From a virus, in IMG/VR virus record IMGVR_UViG_3300044695_001244, positions 1 to 33,924 of that record: 33,924 bases of DNA; one strand, 5' to 3'. The notes under the pieces were generated by a model. It was not told the DNA's origin. It saw only the letters and a list, made by a program, of their open reading frames with translations, and did not search any database. The stretch's first letter is position 1, and every line of letters begins with the position of its first letter. Positions 1 through 7,947 of this stretch are shown one piece after another. A program made the position numbers and the translations under genes.

Positions 1-130
1 GATAGATTTGTGTTTGATTACCTACTGATTGTAAGTATTGCGGTATTTGATTACTATATGCAATCAAATAGTTTTGTAATCTTAATGCGTAGTATTGTGC
101 GTTATCTGCTGCTTTTTGTAAAACATAATC
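1..130. repeat. Left copy of 130-bp terminal direct repeat (circular overlap)
   Basis: Bases 1-130 match 33795-33924 except position 109 (C here, A at 33903). It lies inside a head-completion-like gene whose reading frame runs across the junction. The simplest reading is a circular or circularly permuted genome whose assembly ends overlap. A true physical terminal repeat is less likely because it would split a structural gene. Confidence 0.9.
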
Positions 131-478
131 CATTTCATTTTTAGATGGTGATACACCTTGTTCAGATTGTTGTTTCACCGCACCATTTGATTTGAATTGA
201 ATGTTTGAGAATGGCATATACTCTACACATGCATACCATAATAAAGTAAACTTAATATGGTCGTTTAATAAATCTGTATAAAATACTGATAAGTTACCAA
301 CAGTCCCTGCAACGATTTGAGCTTGTAGATATTCAAATAGGACAGTTCCTAATAAATTCTTTAAGTATTTATCTTGTGCAGTTCTTACAAACGGCAATAA
401 TGCATCTGCATCAATTGCACCCTGTAATGGACTATTTTTAATTATATCATTTCTTGTGATAAAAAGTGCGTAGCTCAT
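1..478 (-). CDS. Head-completion / connector-like protein (N-terminal 159 codons; continues at right end)
   Basis: The gene starts at 478, four bases after the portal stop. It runs off the left end and is completed at 33754-33924 to give a 172-residue protein if the genome is closed. The product begins MSYALFITRNDIIKN and is helical, with Tyr and Gln near the C-terminus (...YALRLQNYLIAYSNQI...). It resembles the DUF6712-type small proteins that follow the portal in Bacteroidota phages and that I take to be head-tail connector or head-completion proteins. Position between portal and tail-completion genes supports this, but no catalytic motif is visible. Codon 124 (base 109) is Ala here and Ser in the right-end copy. 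Confidence 0.7.
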   Translation of the reverse strand, partial: MSYALFITRNDIIKNSPLQGAIDADALLPFVRTAQDKYLKNLLGTVLFEYLQAQIVAGTVGNLSVFYTDLLNDHIKFTLLWYACVEYMPFSNIQFKSNGAVKQQSEQGVSPSKNEMDYVLQKAADNAQYYALRLQNYLIAYSNQIPQYLQSVGNQTQIY

Positions 479-481
479 ATC

Positions 482-1810
482 TTAATCGTTTTTAATAATT
501 TCGTATTCTCTTTCAAAAAATGCTGATGAAGCATTTATTATTGTTGTTCCTTCACCAGGACCATTAGGGCCTCTTACACCCTGTGTTGGTCGGTTATCAT
601 CTATTGTTGTTTGGTCTGCACTATCTTCTTGTGTTGCAGGATTTTCCATTTCCTTATTAGTTTCCTCTGCAACTTCTCCAACTGATTTACCCTGGTCTTC
701 TGCCTGTTGTGAAAGAATTGCCAAAGGAGTTAATTGGTCAAAGTATAATTCAACATCTTCAAATCCACCATCTGCTAATGCACTATCCAAAGTATTTAAG
801 ATAAGGTTTTGGAATGGTGTAATTGTCATAGTTTGTAAGATACTGAATGCCGTCATCATTTCTTCTGATTGAGAACTAAATCCATTATTTGCTGTGCGAA
901 TGCCGAGTAATAGTGGAGATGTAATTCTATGTGCCACCAATATTCTATCTTGTGCATAATCCGCAACATACTGAAATTTCTCATGTAAGTTATCAATGTT
1001 TATTACATCGATTGTTGGTTTAGTAGCTACATCATCATTAAATGATAACATAAATCTACCTGCATTTTTAGTGCCTGTAAATTTAGCTTTAATTAAATCT
1101 TCAATAGTTTCTCTTTGTTCAGGTGCAGGTTGTCCGTTATTAAAGTTCAACATTACCATTGGTAAGAAACCATTTTCAATATTATTTAAGTGTAAGTTAC
1201 TTAACTCTGCTTCTACAAAACTGAATTGTAATGAAGAAACCCAATCAGGTAATGAATAATAATATAAATTAGGTGAATAGTTTTTCAAATAAAGCACTTC
1301 CATCTTTTCGTTAGATGTGCCGTAAGCAGGTATCTTTTTCTTATCTCTTATCTTTTTTTGGTCTAACCAATCTGTGCAATAATAATAATTTTCAATACGA
1401 GGGTTCTCATATATTTTCTCTGCTCTTAAATACTGAACAGGTATGTGATACATCTTTTTAATCTTTGTATGTGTATCATCCCAATATACTTGATATGCTG
1501 CATTACCATATAATTTCAAATCAAATGCTACTCTCTTCGTTTCCTCTTGTGGAATTAATCTTTGTAAAGTTTTATTAAACTCTTCGTTTTTAGAATATAA
1601 TCCTTTTCCGTATACCAAATCAGCGATACCCTCAATACATGCAGCAGTTGTTGTTGATGTTGAGTGTGCCAATGATATAGCTAAAAAGAAATCATCATGT
1701 CCAAACACCCCAAATGGAACGAATGGATAACGAGTTTTAGTATCTTCCTGTATTCTAGGTAAATCGTTTGCTCCGAAGTTTACAATATTAAATTTAGTTT
1801 CTTTATTCAT
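482..1810 (-). CDS. Portal protein
   Basis: This 442-residue protein resembles the PBSX/SPbeta-type phage portal family. The portal forms the dodecameric ring at one capsid vertex through which DNA is packaged and to which the tail joins. Visible features are a helix-rich centre (EQRETIEDLIKAKFTG), the segment RITSPLLLGIRTANNGFSSQSEEM typical of portal wing and clip regions, and an acidic Gln- and Thr-rich tail after about residue 370. The length is normal for the family. The start at 1810 lies one base after the stop of the upstream 137-aa gene. The gene sits downstream of the capsid genes and not between terminase and capsid, an unusual order. Confidence 0.85.
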   Translation of the reverse strand: MNKETKFNIVNFGANDLPRIQEDTKTRYPFVPFGVFGHDDFFLAISLAHSTSTTTAACIEGIADLVYGKGLYSKNEEFNKTLQRLIPQEETKRVAFDLKLYGNAAYQVYWDDTHTKIKKMYHIPVQYLRAEKIYENPRIENYYYCTDWLDQKKIRDKKKIPAYGTSNEKMEVLYLKNYSPNLYYYSLPDWVSSLQFSFVEAELSNLHLNNIENGFLPMVMLNFNNGQPAPEQRETIEDLIKAKFTGTKNAGRFMLSFNDDVATKPTIDVINIDNLHEKFQYVADYAQDRILVAHRITSPLLLGIRTANNGFSSQSEEMMTAFSILQTMTITPFQNLILNTLDSALADGGFEDVELYFDQLTPLAILSQQAEDQGKSVGEVAEETNKEMENPATQEDSADQTTIDDNRPTQGVRGPNGPGEGTTIINASSAFFEREYEIIKND

Positions 1811-1811
1811 A

Positions 1812-2225
1812 TTATGTCATTATTACATATTCGTTTGTAGATACGTGAGATTTCTCATTACCGTCTAATGGAATTTGGTTTTCGTAATTTGCTTTATCAA
1901 TACTTTGTGATACGAATGCCTGTAAACTACCATGATATACCGGGTCGGTGTATCCACTACCTGAAATGAATGGTGTTAATGATATTCTATATTCACTACC
2001 TGTTGTAAAACCAGTAGTATTAATTGATAAATCAAATGTAATTGTAGCAATACTTTCGCACGGGTCATAGTTCCAAGTGCTACCGCTCTTATCCATTACA
2101 AAGAATGAAGTGTTGTGTAAGGTTTGCATATCTTGCAAACTCATTAACAATAAAGATGCGCTTGGAGGTATTTGTGCTGTGCGAAGTTTGAATGTGTTGT
2201 ATCCACCTATGGTATAGCTAAGCAT
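1812..2225 (-). CDS. Small structural protein, 137 aa, first gene of the portal cluster
   Basis: I do not recognise a named family. The sequence opens MLSYTIGGYNTFKLRTAQIPP and is beta-rich with many Ser and Thr. It resembles short immunoglobulin- or fibre-like virion proteins seen in freshwater Bacteroidota phages. It is the first gene after a terminator (2281-2312) and a copy of the late motif (2247-2270), with a 21-base gap to its ATG, and is followed one base later by the portal gene. A decoration, neck or tail-associated role is plausible but inferred from context only. Confidence 0.7.
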   Translation of the reverse strand: MLSYTIGGYNTFKLRTAQIPPSASLLLMSLQDMQTLHNTSFFVMDKSGSTWNYDPCESIATITFDLSINTTGFTTGSEYRISLTPFISGSGYTDPVYHGSLQAFVSQSIDKANYENQIPLDGNEKSHVSTNEYVIMT

Positions 2226-2246
2226 TATCTCGTATTAAGTTGTTCA

Positions 2247-2270
2247 TATCTTTAACACTACTCAAAATTA
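2247..2270 (-). promoter_or_regulatory. Late promoter motif copy, upstream of portal cluster
   Basis: Minus strand reads TAATTTT-GAGTA-GTGTTAAAGATA. It lies directly after the terminator at 2281-2312 and before the gene starting at 2225. TAATTTTG also fits the Bacteroidota -7 consensus TAnnTTTG, but no TTTG sits at the -33 position. The motif recurs before six other late gene clusters. Confidence 0.6.
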
Positions 2271-2280
2271 AAATGATTAA

Positions 2281-2312
2281 ATAAAAAAACCCCTACATCT
2301 CTGTAAGGGTTT
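2281..2312 (-). terminator. Intrinsic terminator after the capsid/tail-tube cluster
   Basis: On the minus strand an 11-bp stem (AAACCCTTACA with TGTAGGGGTTT, one G-U pair) closes a GAGA tetraloop at 2287-2312 and is followed by a T-run ending at 2281. It sits 24 bases after the stop of the tail-tube-like gene and just before the promoter motif at 2247-2270. It cleanly separates two transcription units. Confidence 0.8.
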
Positions 2313-2336
2313 AGTATTTTTAAGTGTAATACTGAA

Positions 2337-2903
2337 TTAGCTATATACGACATTGAAGTTTGGAGTTAAACCAGCTAATGCGTTAGTTGAAGTGCTACCT
2401 GATAACCAAGTTGCCGGTAATTTTTCCATACCTGTTAAGGTTACAGAATATCCGTATAAATCTCCTAATGCTGCGCCTGTTCCAATCGTTCCCGCAGTTA
2501 CATCCATACCTAATTGTAAACCTGCCAAAAATGCATCTCCGTTATTTGTCCAAACGATAACTTGATTACGACCATAAGACATCAATTTTAATTGAGTGCT
2601 CATTTCGTTAGTTAGTTTTTTCAAATTAAGAACTAATTCTTGTGAGAAGAATGTAGTTCCGTTTTCACGAGATGTGTTGACAGTTTCAGTATATGCACTT
2701 GTTCCTTTTAATTGGTAGAAATATAAGTTTGAACCGCTTGGTATTGCTGTTAGCAATCCATCAGCTCCGGCAGAGCCACTAGTTGTAGTAAAACCACCTG
2801 AAACATACGGAAGAAAATATACTCCCTGTAAGCCACCGATGCTTTCTTTACAAACTTCTTGTCTACCTTGTGTTACATTACATACGCCTGAAGTGTAAGC
2901 CAT
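2337..2903 (-). CDS. Probable major tail (tube) protein
   Basis: This 188-residue beta-rich protein immediately follows the major capsid gene and precedes a strong terminator. It opens MAYTSGVCNVTQGRQEVCKE. Internal segments such as ENGTTFFSQELVLNLKKL and SYGRNQVIVWTNNGDAFLAG match my memory of the tail-tube family of Bacteroidota siphophages, where a protein of this size is one of the most abundant virion proteins. Two cysteines (near residues 8 and 18) lie close to the N-terminus. A tube protein would polymerise around the tape measure encoded at 25711-27750. The assignment rests on remembered family pattern and position. Confidence 0.6.
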   Translation of the reverse strand: MAYTSGVCNVTQGRQEVCKESIGGLQGVYFLPYVSGGFTTTSGSAGADGLLTAIPSGSNLYFYQLKGTSAYTETVNTSRENGTTFFSQELVLNLKKLTNEMSTQLKLMSYGRNQVIVWTNNGDAFLAGLQLGMDVTAGTIGTGAALGDLYGYSVTLTGMEKLPATWLSGSTSTNALAGLTPNFNVVYS

Positions 2904-2977
2904 ATCTGTTAATTTTTTTGTTGTTAGTTAAAATTAATTGGTGAGGATTTTAACCCTCACCGACCAATTAGTTATTT

Positions 2978-3985
2978 TTAGTATGCTCCGTAGTAAACGA
3001 TATCTTGTCCGATACCGAAAATTACTGCTCCTGTGTATCTCATAATGATACGATAGTTTTGTGAACCATCGATGTTCGCCATATCCAATACTCTTACTTC
3101 GTTGTAATCTGATAATAAACCAGTTCCGAAGTGCATATTAGATTTTTGAGCTGCAACGATTTTGCTATCACTCATACCAGGACACAATAAGATTTCAATA
3201 CCATTGAAGTTGAAAGGCTTATCACCCACGTTCATTTGGTTGTTCCAACCATTAGCACCTACTGCACCACCTGCTAAAGCTTGTTGATAAGCTTTACCAA
3301 CATTTGTTGATACATAGATTACTAAATCTTCTTTACCATAAACTGCGTTAGGAATAGAATTTACTACACTATCCAATTTAGATAATACATTCGCTGCTGT
3401 TACACTTCCAGAAATTGGTTGACCACCAATTAAAGAAGAACCGCTGAATGCAGGGATAACACCAGTTGAGACTGTAATGCTACCTGAAACAACAGTCGTA
3501 TTAGCTGCTACTGATGCTGATAATTGAGATTGGAAACCTAGGAATTGACCATTCACATTAGTTCCTTGCCAAATTGCTTGCTCAGTTGCTTGTGCTACGA
3601 TACCACCTACATAAGAGATTAAGTAGTCGTTGAAGTTTTTAGGGATAGTATCAAATGCACTATATCCTAATTGTAATGCTTCCCAAGATTGAACGAAGTT
3701 TTGCTTACATAATTGTAAGTTAACTTGTAATTCTTTTGGAGTTAAAACTGCTTCTGTTAAAGTTACAGAGCCGCTTGTTACGAAATCACATGATGCATCT
3801 TGAACGATACCATCTACTGCAATTCTTTGGATAACCTCTTTGTATTTCACATTCGGGTGAATGGTAACATACTTGTTGTCCAATGTTTTTGCTGATAACA
3901 ACGCTGCTGCGATGTATTGACCTGCGAACTCACCTGCGTAGGTAGAGCTAATTGTAGGTTCAGCGAATTTTTGAAGTTTGTTCAT
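2978..3985 (-). CDS. Major capsid protein (HK97-fold type)
   Basis: I place the start at 3985 (MNKLQKFAEPTIS), giving 335 residues. An upstream in-frame ATG at 4072 would overlap the scaffold gene by 56 bases and add a poorly structured lysine-rich leader. The body has features of HK97-fold capsids of Bacteroidota phages: an N-terminal helix, the segment ELQVNLQLCKQNFVQSWEALQLGYSA, a helix containing YVGGIVAQATEQAIWQG, and a beta-rich C-terminus ending DIVYYGAY. It follows the acidic scaffold-like gene by 31 bases and precedes the tail-tube gene. This would be the main shell protein of the icosahedral head. Confidence 0.85.
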   Translation of the reverse strand: MNKLQKFAEPTISSTYAGEFAGQYIAAALLSAKTLDNKYVTIHPNVKYKEVIQRIAVDGIVQDASCDFVTSGSVTLTEAVLTPKELQVNLQLCKQNFVQSWEALQLGYSAFDTIPKNFNDYLISYVGGIVAQATEQAIWQGTNVNGQFLGFQSQLSASVAANTTVVSGSITVSTGVIPAFSGSSLIGGQPISGSVTAANVLSKLDSVVNSIPNAVYGKEDLVIYVSTNVGKAYQQALAGGAVGANGWNNQMNVGDKPFNFNGIEILLCPGMSDSKIVAAQKSNMHFGTGLLSDYNEVRVLDMANIDGSQNYRIIMRYTGAVIFGIGQDIVYYGAY

Positions 3986-4016
3986 TTTAATTTTGTTAAA
4001 TGAGTTAATAATATTT

Positions 4017-4745
4017 TTATCTATAAAGTTTTGATAAGAAGTCACCTTGTGGGTTACCTGTTTTCTTACCATATGATTTACTAAAATCTTGTGGTTTTAA
4101 TGACTCGGTTGGAGCTCCGTCTAATTTCGGTAACTCTTCATCTTCATCTTCATCTTCATCAACCTTTGCCATTTCCATTGGAGATGGTTGTAAAGAACTA
4201 ACCTCTTGTCCTTCTTCTGGATATGCTGATGCGAATTTCTCTTTCATATCAGTTACCATTTTCTCTAATTCATCAATTCTGTATCCTAAACGAATTAATG
4301 GGTCTTTCTCATCATCGGTATCATCACCCATTGAGTTTCTGATATCTTCATCAGTTGTGTTTGGTAAAGATTTAGCTTCTTCGGTTGTAGCATCGGCCAT
4401 TTCAACCTCTTCTGCTGCTTTTTTGTCAACTACCTCTTCATCCATCTTTTTTTCCAAATCTTCGGCATCTTTTTCTTCAACATTTTCTCTTGAAGTAATC
4501 TTACCATCCATAGTTTCAATTCTGATAACTACTTTGTTACCTTCACTATCGGTTAATTCGATTTCATGTTCTCCGTCCGGAGCTTTGGTTTTTTCACCAT
4601 CTGCACCTACAACTTCAACATCTTCACCCAAATCAAATGTAGGTGATTGTAAAATATTTCCTTGTGCATCTTTTGCATCTGTGAATTTTACTTCTTCGCT
4701 AGATAACAAAGAAAGTATTCTATTCAATACGCTTTTTGAGTTCAT
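4017..4745 (-). CDS. Capsid assembly scaffold-like acidic protein
   Basis: This 242-residue protein is very acidic, with Glu- and Asp-rich stretches (EEKDAEDLEKKMDEE, DEDEDEDEELP) and a predicted coiled coil around residues 145-170 (RIDELEKMVTDMKEKF). It ends in a short basic helix (FLSKLYR) of the kind scaffolds use to bind the inner capsid surface. It directly precedes the major capsid gene, the usual place for a scaffold. The N-terminal 90 residues look beta-structured (GEHEIELTDSEGNKVVIRIE) and could be a separate domain. The XkdF-like protease encoded far away at 24585-25679 would be expected to process it. Confidence 0.7.
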   Translation of the reverse strand: MNSKSVLNRILSLLSSEEVKFTDAKDAQGNILQSPTFDLGEDVEVVGADGEKTKAPDGEHEIELTDSEGNKVVIRIETMDGKITSRENVEEKDAEDLEKKMDEEVVDKKAAEEVEMADATTEEAKSLPNTTDEDIRNSMGDDTDDEKDPLIRLGYRIDELEKMVTDMKEKFASAYPEEGQEVSSLQPSPMEMAKVDEDEDEDEELPKLDGAPTESLKPQDFSKSYGKKTGNPQGDFLSKLYR

Positions 4746-4761
4746 AATATTAAGTTTGTTT

Positions 4762-4784
4762 TATGTTTAACACCTACAAAATCA
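4762..4784 (-). promoter_or_regulatory. Late promoter motif copy, upstream of scaffold/capsid
   Basis: Minus strand reads TGATTTT-GTAG-GTGTTAAACATA, followed by AAAC and a short A/T-rich leader to the scaffold ATG at 4745. Its leader (ATAAAACAAACTTAATATT) is close to the leader at 14408-14424 (ATAAAACTAACTTTATT), so conservation extends past the core. Confidence 0.6.
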
Positions 4785-4791
4785 AATGTTA

Positions 4792-6021
4792 TCATTTTTT
4801 ATTAAAAATATATTCATTTGCAGGATTTATTTCGGAATTATCCACTAAAAGTTCAATTATTTTCGGATTTACTAACTCTGGATGCACCCACCAATCTTCA
4901 AAAGCAGATTTTTTATCAACTGAAATATTAGAAACTACTAATTTATATCCCATCATTTCTAAATATTTTCTACTTTTATCCCTATATGTTTTATCATCAC
5001 TATACCAATCATGCTCATAAGTTATTACAGCAAATCTATATTTGTCAAATGGAATAGATAAAAGTGCTTCAAATGTATTCTTTGCCGGCTCACAATCTAA
5101 TTGCAGATAATCTAAATCAGTTCCCCAATTTTTATTATCTAATATCTCTAAATAATTTGCTTTGGTTGCATCTCTTTGTATACATTGATTTTTTCTTTTA
5201 CCATTAAACCATGTAACCATTGTAGGATTGATTTCTAACGATATACCTTTCCAATTAAACTTATCCTCTAATAAAAAAGTATTGGAATGCTCAAATGGTT
5301 GATACGAACCTATCTCTAAATACTTACCTTCTTTCTTGCCATCCAATGCCATTAAGACAAACATATCTTGAAATGCCTGTGAGTGATTATGTTCTATCAT
5401 CTCAATACCATTAAACTCATATCGTATCTTATCACCTTTCTTATAGTATGTAGGTTTTGCCCAATTATCTGTTCCCCAAATAAGTTTAATATTATTTTTA
5501 ACTGATACTTTGTATTCATCACTTAATTCATAATTCTCATATAAGTCCAAAAGCAAATCAATACTCTCTTTTGTTCTACCCATCCACCAACTAACTACAC
5601 TTTTTTCAAACAAAAATCCTATTTTACCTGGATATTCTACACTCTGCAACTCATCAACATCAAAATTGACCATAAAAAGTCCAATTTCAGCAGTTGAATA
5701 ACTTTCTTGCCACTCTTTATTCCTTTCATATAACCTACTTAATAAGAAATATGCTTCTGGTTTCATTGGCAATACTGATATAGCATGTTGATACATACCC
5801 TTTGCATAAAATGTTCTATTACCTTGCTTTTCAAAACACAATCCACACTTTAATAAACTTTCGTAAATCAATAAATCGTTCTTTGATACTTCGGTTAATC
5901 TTAAATAAAAAGACATTGCCGCAGCATATTGTTCGTTATCGTAATACCAATTAGCTAAATGAAATGCTGCTAAGTCGTTGTATGGTGATTGTATAAAACT
6001 ATTTAATTCCTTCATAAACAA
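4792..6021 (-). CDS. TPR-repeat protein with C-terminal FkbM-type methyltransferase domain
   Basis: The protein has 409 residues, or 407 if the second ATG at 6015 is used. Residues 1-180 are helical with TPR-like repeats (AAFHLANWYYDNEQYAAAMSFY, EAYFLLSRLYERNKEWQESY). Residues 210-390 resemble the FkbM SAM-dependent methyltransferase family: QAFQDMFVL, then the SAM-binding YLEIGSYQP, then SLEINP and the DYLQLDCE segment. FkbM enzymes O-methylate sugars or polyketides. The gene overlaps the GH130-like gene by 23 bases, so the two are probably co-translated as a glycan-modifying pair. The target could be host surface sugar or virion glycan. Such auxiliary genes are rare in so small a phage. Confidence 0.75.
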   Translation of the reverse strand: MFMKELNSFIQSPYNDLAAFHLANWYYDNEQYAAAMSFYLRLTEVSKNDLLIYESLLKCGLCFEKQGNRTFYAKGMYQHAISVLPMKPEAYFLLSRLYERNKEWQESYSTAEIGLFMVNFDVDELQSVEYPGKIGFLFEKSVVSWWMGRTKESIDLLLDLYENYELSDEYKVSVKNNIKLIWGTDNWAKPTYYKKGDKIRYEFNGIEMIEHNHSQAFQDMFVLMALDGKKEGKYLEIGSYQPFEHSNTFLLEDKFNWKGISLEINPTMVTWFNGKRKNQCIQRDATKANYLEILDNKNWGTDLDYLQLDCEPAKNTFEALLSIPFDKYRFAVITYEHDWYSDDKTYRDKSRKYLEMMGYKLVVSNISVDKKSAFEDWWVHPELVNPKIIELLVDNSEINPANEYIFNKK

Positions 6022-6961
6022 ATTTTAAGAAATAATCTTTTGGGATTTCTAATAAGAATGCTGCATTATCTTCATAACCAAATGTGATTAGGATTTTATC
6101 TTTGTATTCTGCTATTCCACAACAAAACTCAATCATACCTGTCATAAAATCAAACGATGGTGTTCTATGTATTATATTCCAATTTTTATCAAACACAATT
6201 ACTCTGTGTCGATATGTAGCATCTTTATTGTTTTGCGTATTCCTCCAATAATCAGTTTCATGCACAATACACATCCTATGGTTGCCAATAGTTATTACCT
6301 GACTACCACCACGCATATCTTTTTCAATTGGTATAGTTGTATCAGCCAGAAATACTTGCTCCGTATCTCCGTTTATATTTGCTTTAACAATCTCTACCGG
6401 ATTACACCATTTTAAGTAATGGAATGGCATATCTAAAATAGGCATCCAATTCTTTTCACAATAACTTTCTTTATTATTTGGAGTTGGTATTCTAAACCTA
6501 CTCATCTCGGTATTATCTTTTATTTTAGATAATTCCATTCTACCTATGCCAGTTGTTTCAGTATCTCTACGAACACCTGTAAGATAAACATCATCCCACT
6601 TTACTAATCTAGCATCTTCTAATCCAATAAATTCCCACCAGGGTTTAGTATCGAAATTAGATGTGTCAACTTTTGTAGGATTATGTAAAGCATTATCTTT
6701 CCATTCACCTAAATAGTTTGTCGTTGTTAGTGTAATATCGTTATCAGGATTTAGATAACATAAAGGGCCCCATCTACTTTCAAATTTGCCAGAAGTATGA
6801 TATAGGGTATATTGACAGTGTCTAACATTGATTAGAACTCTATCATCATCAACTAAAATAGAAGGATTGAGTAAACCCGTCTTATTATCAGTTGGAAATG
6901 CTAATGGATATAAATTACCACCATTAGCTAAAATGTGTTTTGCTAGATTTTGTATTGCCAT
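5999..6961 (-). CDS. GH130-like five-bladed beta-propeller glycosidase/phosphorylase-like protein
   Basis: This 320-residue protein has a motif layout like glycoside hydrolase family 130 (beta-mannoside phosphorylases and beta-1,2-mannosidases): NPSILVDDDRVLINVR, then GLEDARLVKWDDVYLTGVRR (GH130 has a GIEDPR-like motif), then EKNWMP, then RGGSQVI, then IEFCCGIAEYKDKILITFGY near the end. Asp in the LEDAR motif corresponds to the family's general acid region. It could instead be a related non-catalytic propeller. It is the first gene after a late motif whose last base is one nucleotide from the ATG, and it overlaps the TPR-FkbM gene. Function on a specific glycan is not shown. Confidence 0.55.
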   Translation of the reverse strand: MAIQNLAKHILANGGNLYPLAFPTDNKTGLLNPSILVDDDRVLINVRHCQYTLYHTSGKFESRWGPLCYLNPDNDITLTTTNYLGEWKDNALHNPTKVDTSNFDTKPWWEFIGLEDARLVKWDDVYLTGVRRDTETTGIGRMELSKIKDNTEMSRFRIPTPNNKESYCEKNWMPILDMPFHYLKWCNPVEIVKANINGDTEQVFLADTTIPIEKDMRGGSQVITIGNHRMCIVHETDYWRNTQNNKDATYRHRVIVFDKNWNIIHRTPSFDFMTGMIEFCCGIAEYKDKILITFGYEDNAAFLLEIPKDYFLKFVYEGIK

Positions 6962-6962
6962 C

Positions 6963-6985
6963 TATATTTAACACCTATAAAATTA
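6963..6985 (-). promoter_or_regulatory. Late promoter motif copy abutting the GH130-like start codon
   Basis: Minus strand reads TAATTTT-ATAG-GTGTTAAATATA, then one base, then ATG. If transcription starts at the GTG of the motif, the leader would be only about 13 bases. If GTGTTAAATATA itself is a -10-like element, the message would be leaderless or lack the annotated start. Confidence 0.6.
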
Positions 6986-6995
6986 TTTTTCCAAT

Positions 6996-7361
6996 TTAGC
7001 AAACACCATCATATGCGTATATCTGGAATGTTCCTGCTCCAACTACTGCACCATAAACTGTTGCCGTATTTGTTCCAGTTCCGACTGTTCCAACACAAGT
7101 AAATGTTAAATCACTATCGTATACATCAAAGTGTTGACCTGTTACTCCATTGGAATATAAAATCTCTACATCGTATGTTCCTATTTGATTTGAATATCCG
7201 TTGACAGTATCACCTGTTGATAATGGGAAGCCTGTTCCGGTAACACCTGTAAGAGATACACCATTAACTTTTACATCGTTAATTACAATATCTAATGACG
7301 AGTTTTGAATATAAAATAATGTATCTACCGGTGCACTTGTTTCTACTCTACATTTAATCAT
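6996..7361 (-). CDS. Small beta-rich virion-associated protein, 121 aa
   Basis: I do not recognise a named family. The sequence is Gly-, Thr- and Val-rich and beta-predicted (GVTGTGFPLSTGDTVNGYSN), with Cys at residue 4 and at the last residue. It follows two fibre-like genes and ends about 33 bases before the late motif at 6963-6985. It closes the fibre transcription unit and is probably a fibre-tip or adhesin accessory protein, by position. Ser/Thr/Gly composition matches the neighbouring fibres. Confidence 0.65.
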   Translation of the reverse strand: MIKCRVETSAPVDTLFYIQNSSLDIVINDVKVNGVSLTGVTGTGFPLSTGDTVNGYSNQIGTYDVEILYSNGVTGQHFDVYDSDLTFTCVGTVGTGTNTATVYGAVVGAGTFQIYAYDGVC

Positions 7362-7373
7362 AATATTATTTTT

Positions 7374-7946
7374 TTAAGGACAAATTCCATAAATTACAAA
7401 ATAGATATTGGAACCCGAGTCAGCGTTATACACATATGAATAACTACTTGAATAATTCATACCTGATATAAGTGTGCTATCAGTCATTATAACACTTGCA
7501 TTTGTAGGTATCCCACTCCCATCATTTTTCCAAGGTTTTCCATAATAAATTACAGCAGTATCCACTAATGTAAAATCATCAGCACTGCCACTAAATTCTA
7601 ACTCCAAAGTCCTATTAGTTGTTCCTGCATTAAAAACAATCATAGCACTTGGAAAACATAAACCTGAAGGTTCAATATTAAAGAAAAGGTCTTGTCTTGT
7701 GGAGCCTGTTGGATATGTTAAACTCAAATCGTATCCATAAAAATCAGATATGGCTATATCACTACTTCCAGTTGAATAATTGCCGGCATTGCTTGAATGC
7801 ACATTTATTGGAGTATAATTACTAGTAGACCCAACATACCCTGACCCATTTGCAAATGAAGGCATATCATAACTAGCAAATGCTGATTGTGACATTTCAA
7901 TTCTTACATCATTAAAAGATATTTGTCCACTTGCAGGTAATGCCAT
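7374..7946 (-). CDS. Tail-fibre-associated / adhesin-like protein, 190 aa
   Basis: The N-terminus MALPASGQISFNDVRIEM followed by a Gly/Ser/Asn/Tyr-rich stretch and the phrase IAISDFYGYD is a module I recognise from many environmental phage tail-fibre or receptor-tip proteins (MALPSSGPISFND... ISEWYGYD). The C-terminal half (residues 75-190) is beta-rich and is the probable variable tip. The gene is one base downstream of the S74 fibre gene and 12 bases upstream of the 121-aa gene. The exact role in receptor binding is inferred. Confidence 0.7.
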   Translation of the reverse strand: MALPASGQISFNDVRIEMSQSAFASYDMPSFANGSGYVGSTSNYTPINVHSSNAGNYSTGSSDIAISDFYGYDLSLTYPTGSTRQDLFFNIEPSGLCFPSAMIVFNAGTTNRTLELEFSGSADDFTLVDTAVIYYGKPWKNDGSGIPTNASVIMTDSTLISGMNYSSSYSYVYNADSGSNIYFVIYGICP

Positions 7947-7947
7947 A

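Noticed and set aside
2978-4072. Longer capsid start at 4072
   Set aside because: It would overlap the scaffold gene and add a Lys/Asn-rich leader unlike capsid N-termini. The Met at 3985 fits better.
4357-4770. Plus-strand 137-codon frame opposite the scaffold gene
   Set aside because: It is a Ser/Phe-rich complement of the acidic scaffold codons; nothing like a real domain or start context is seen.
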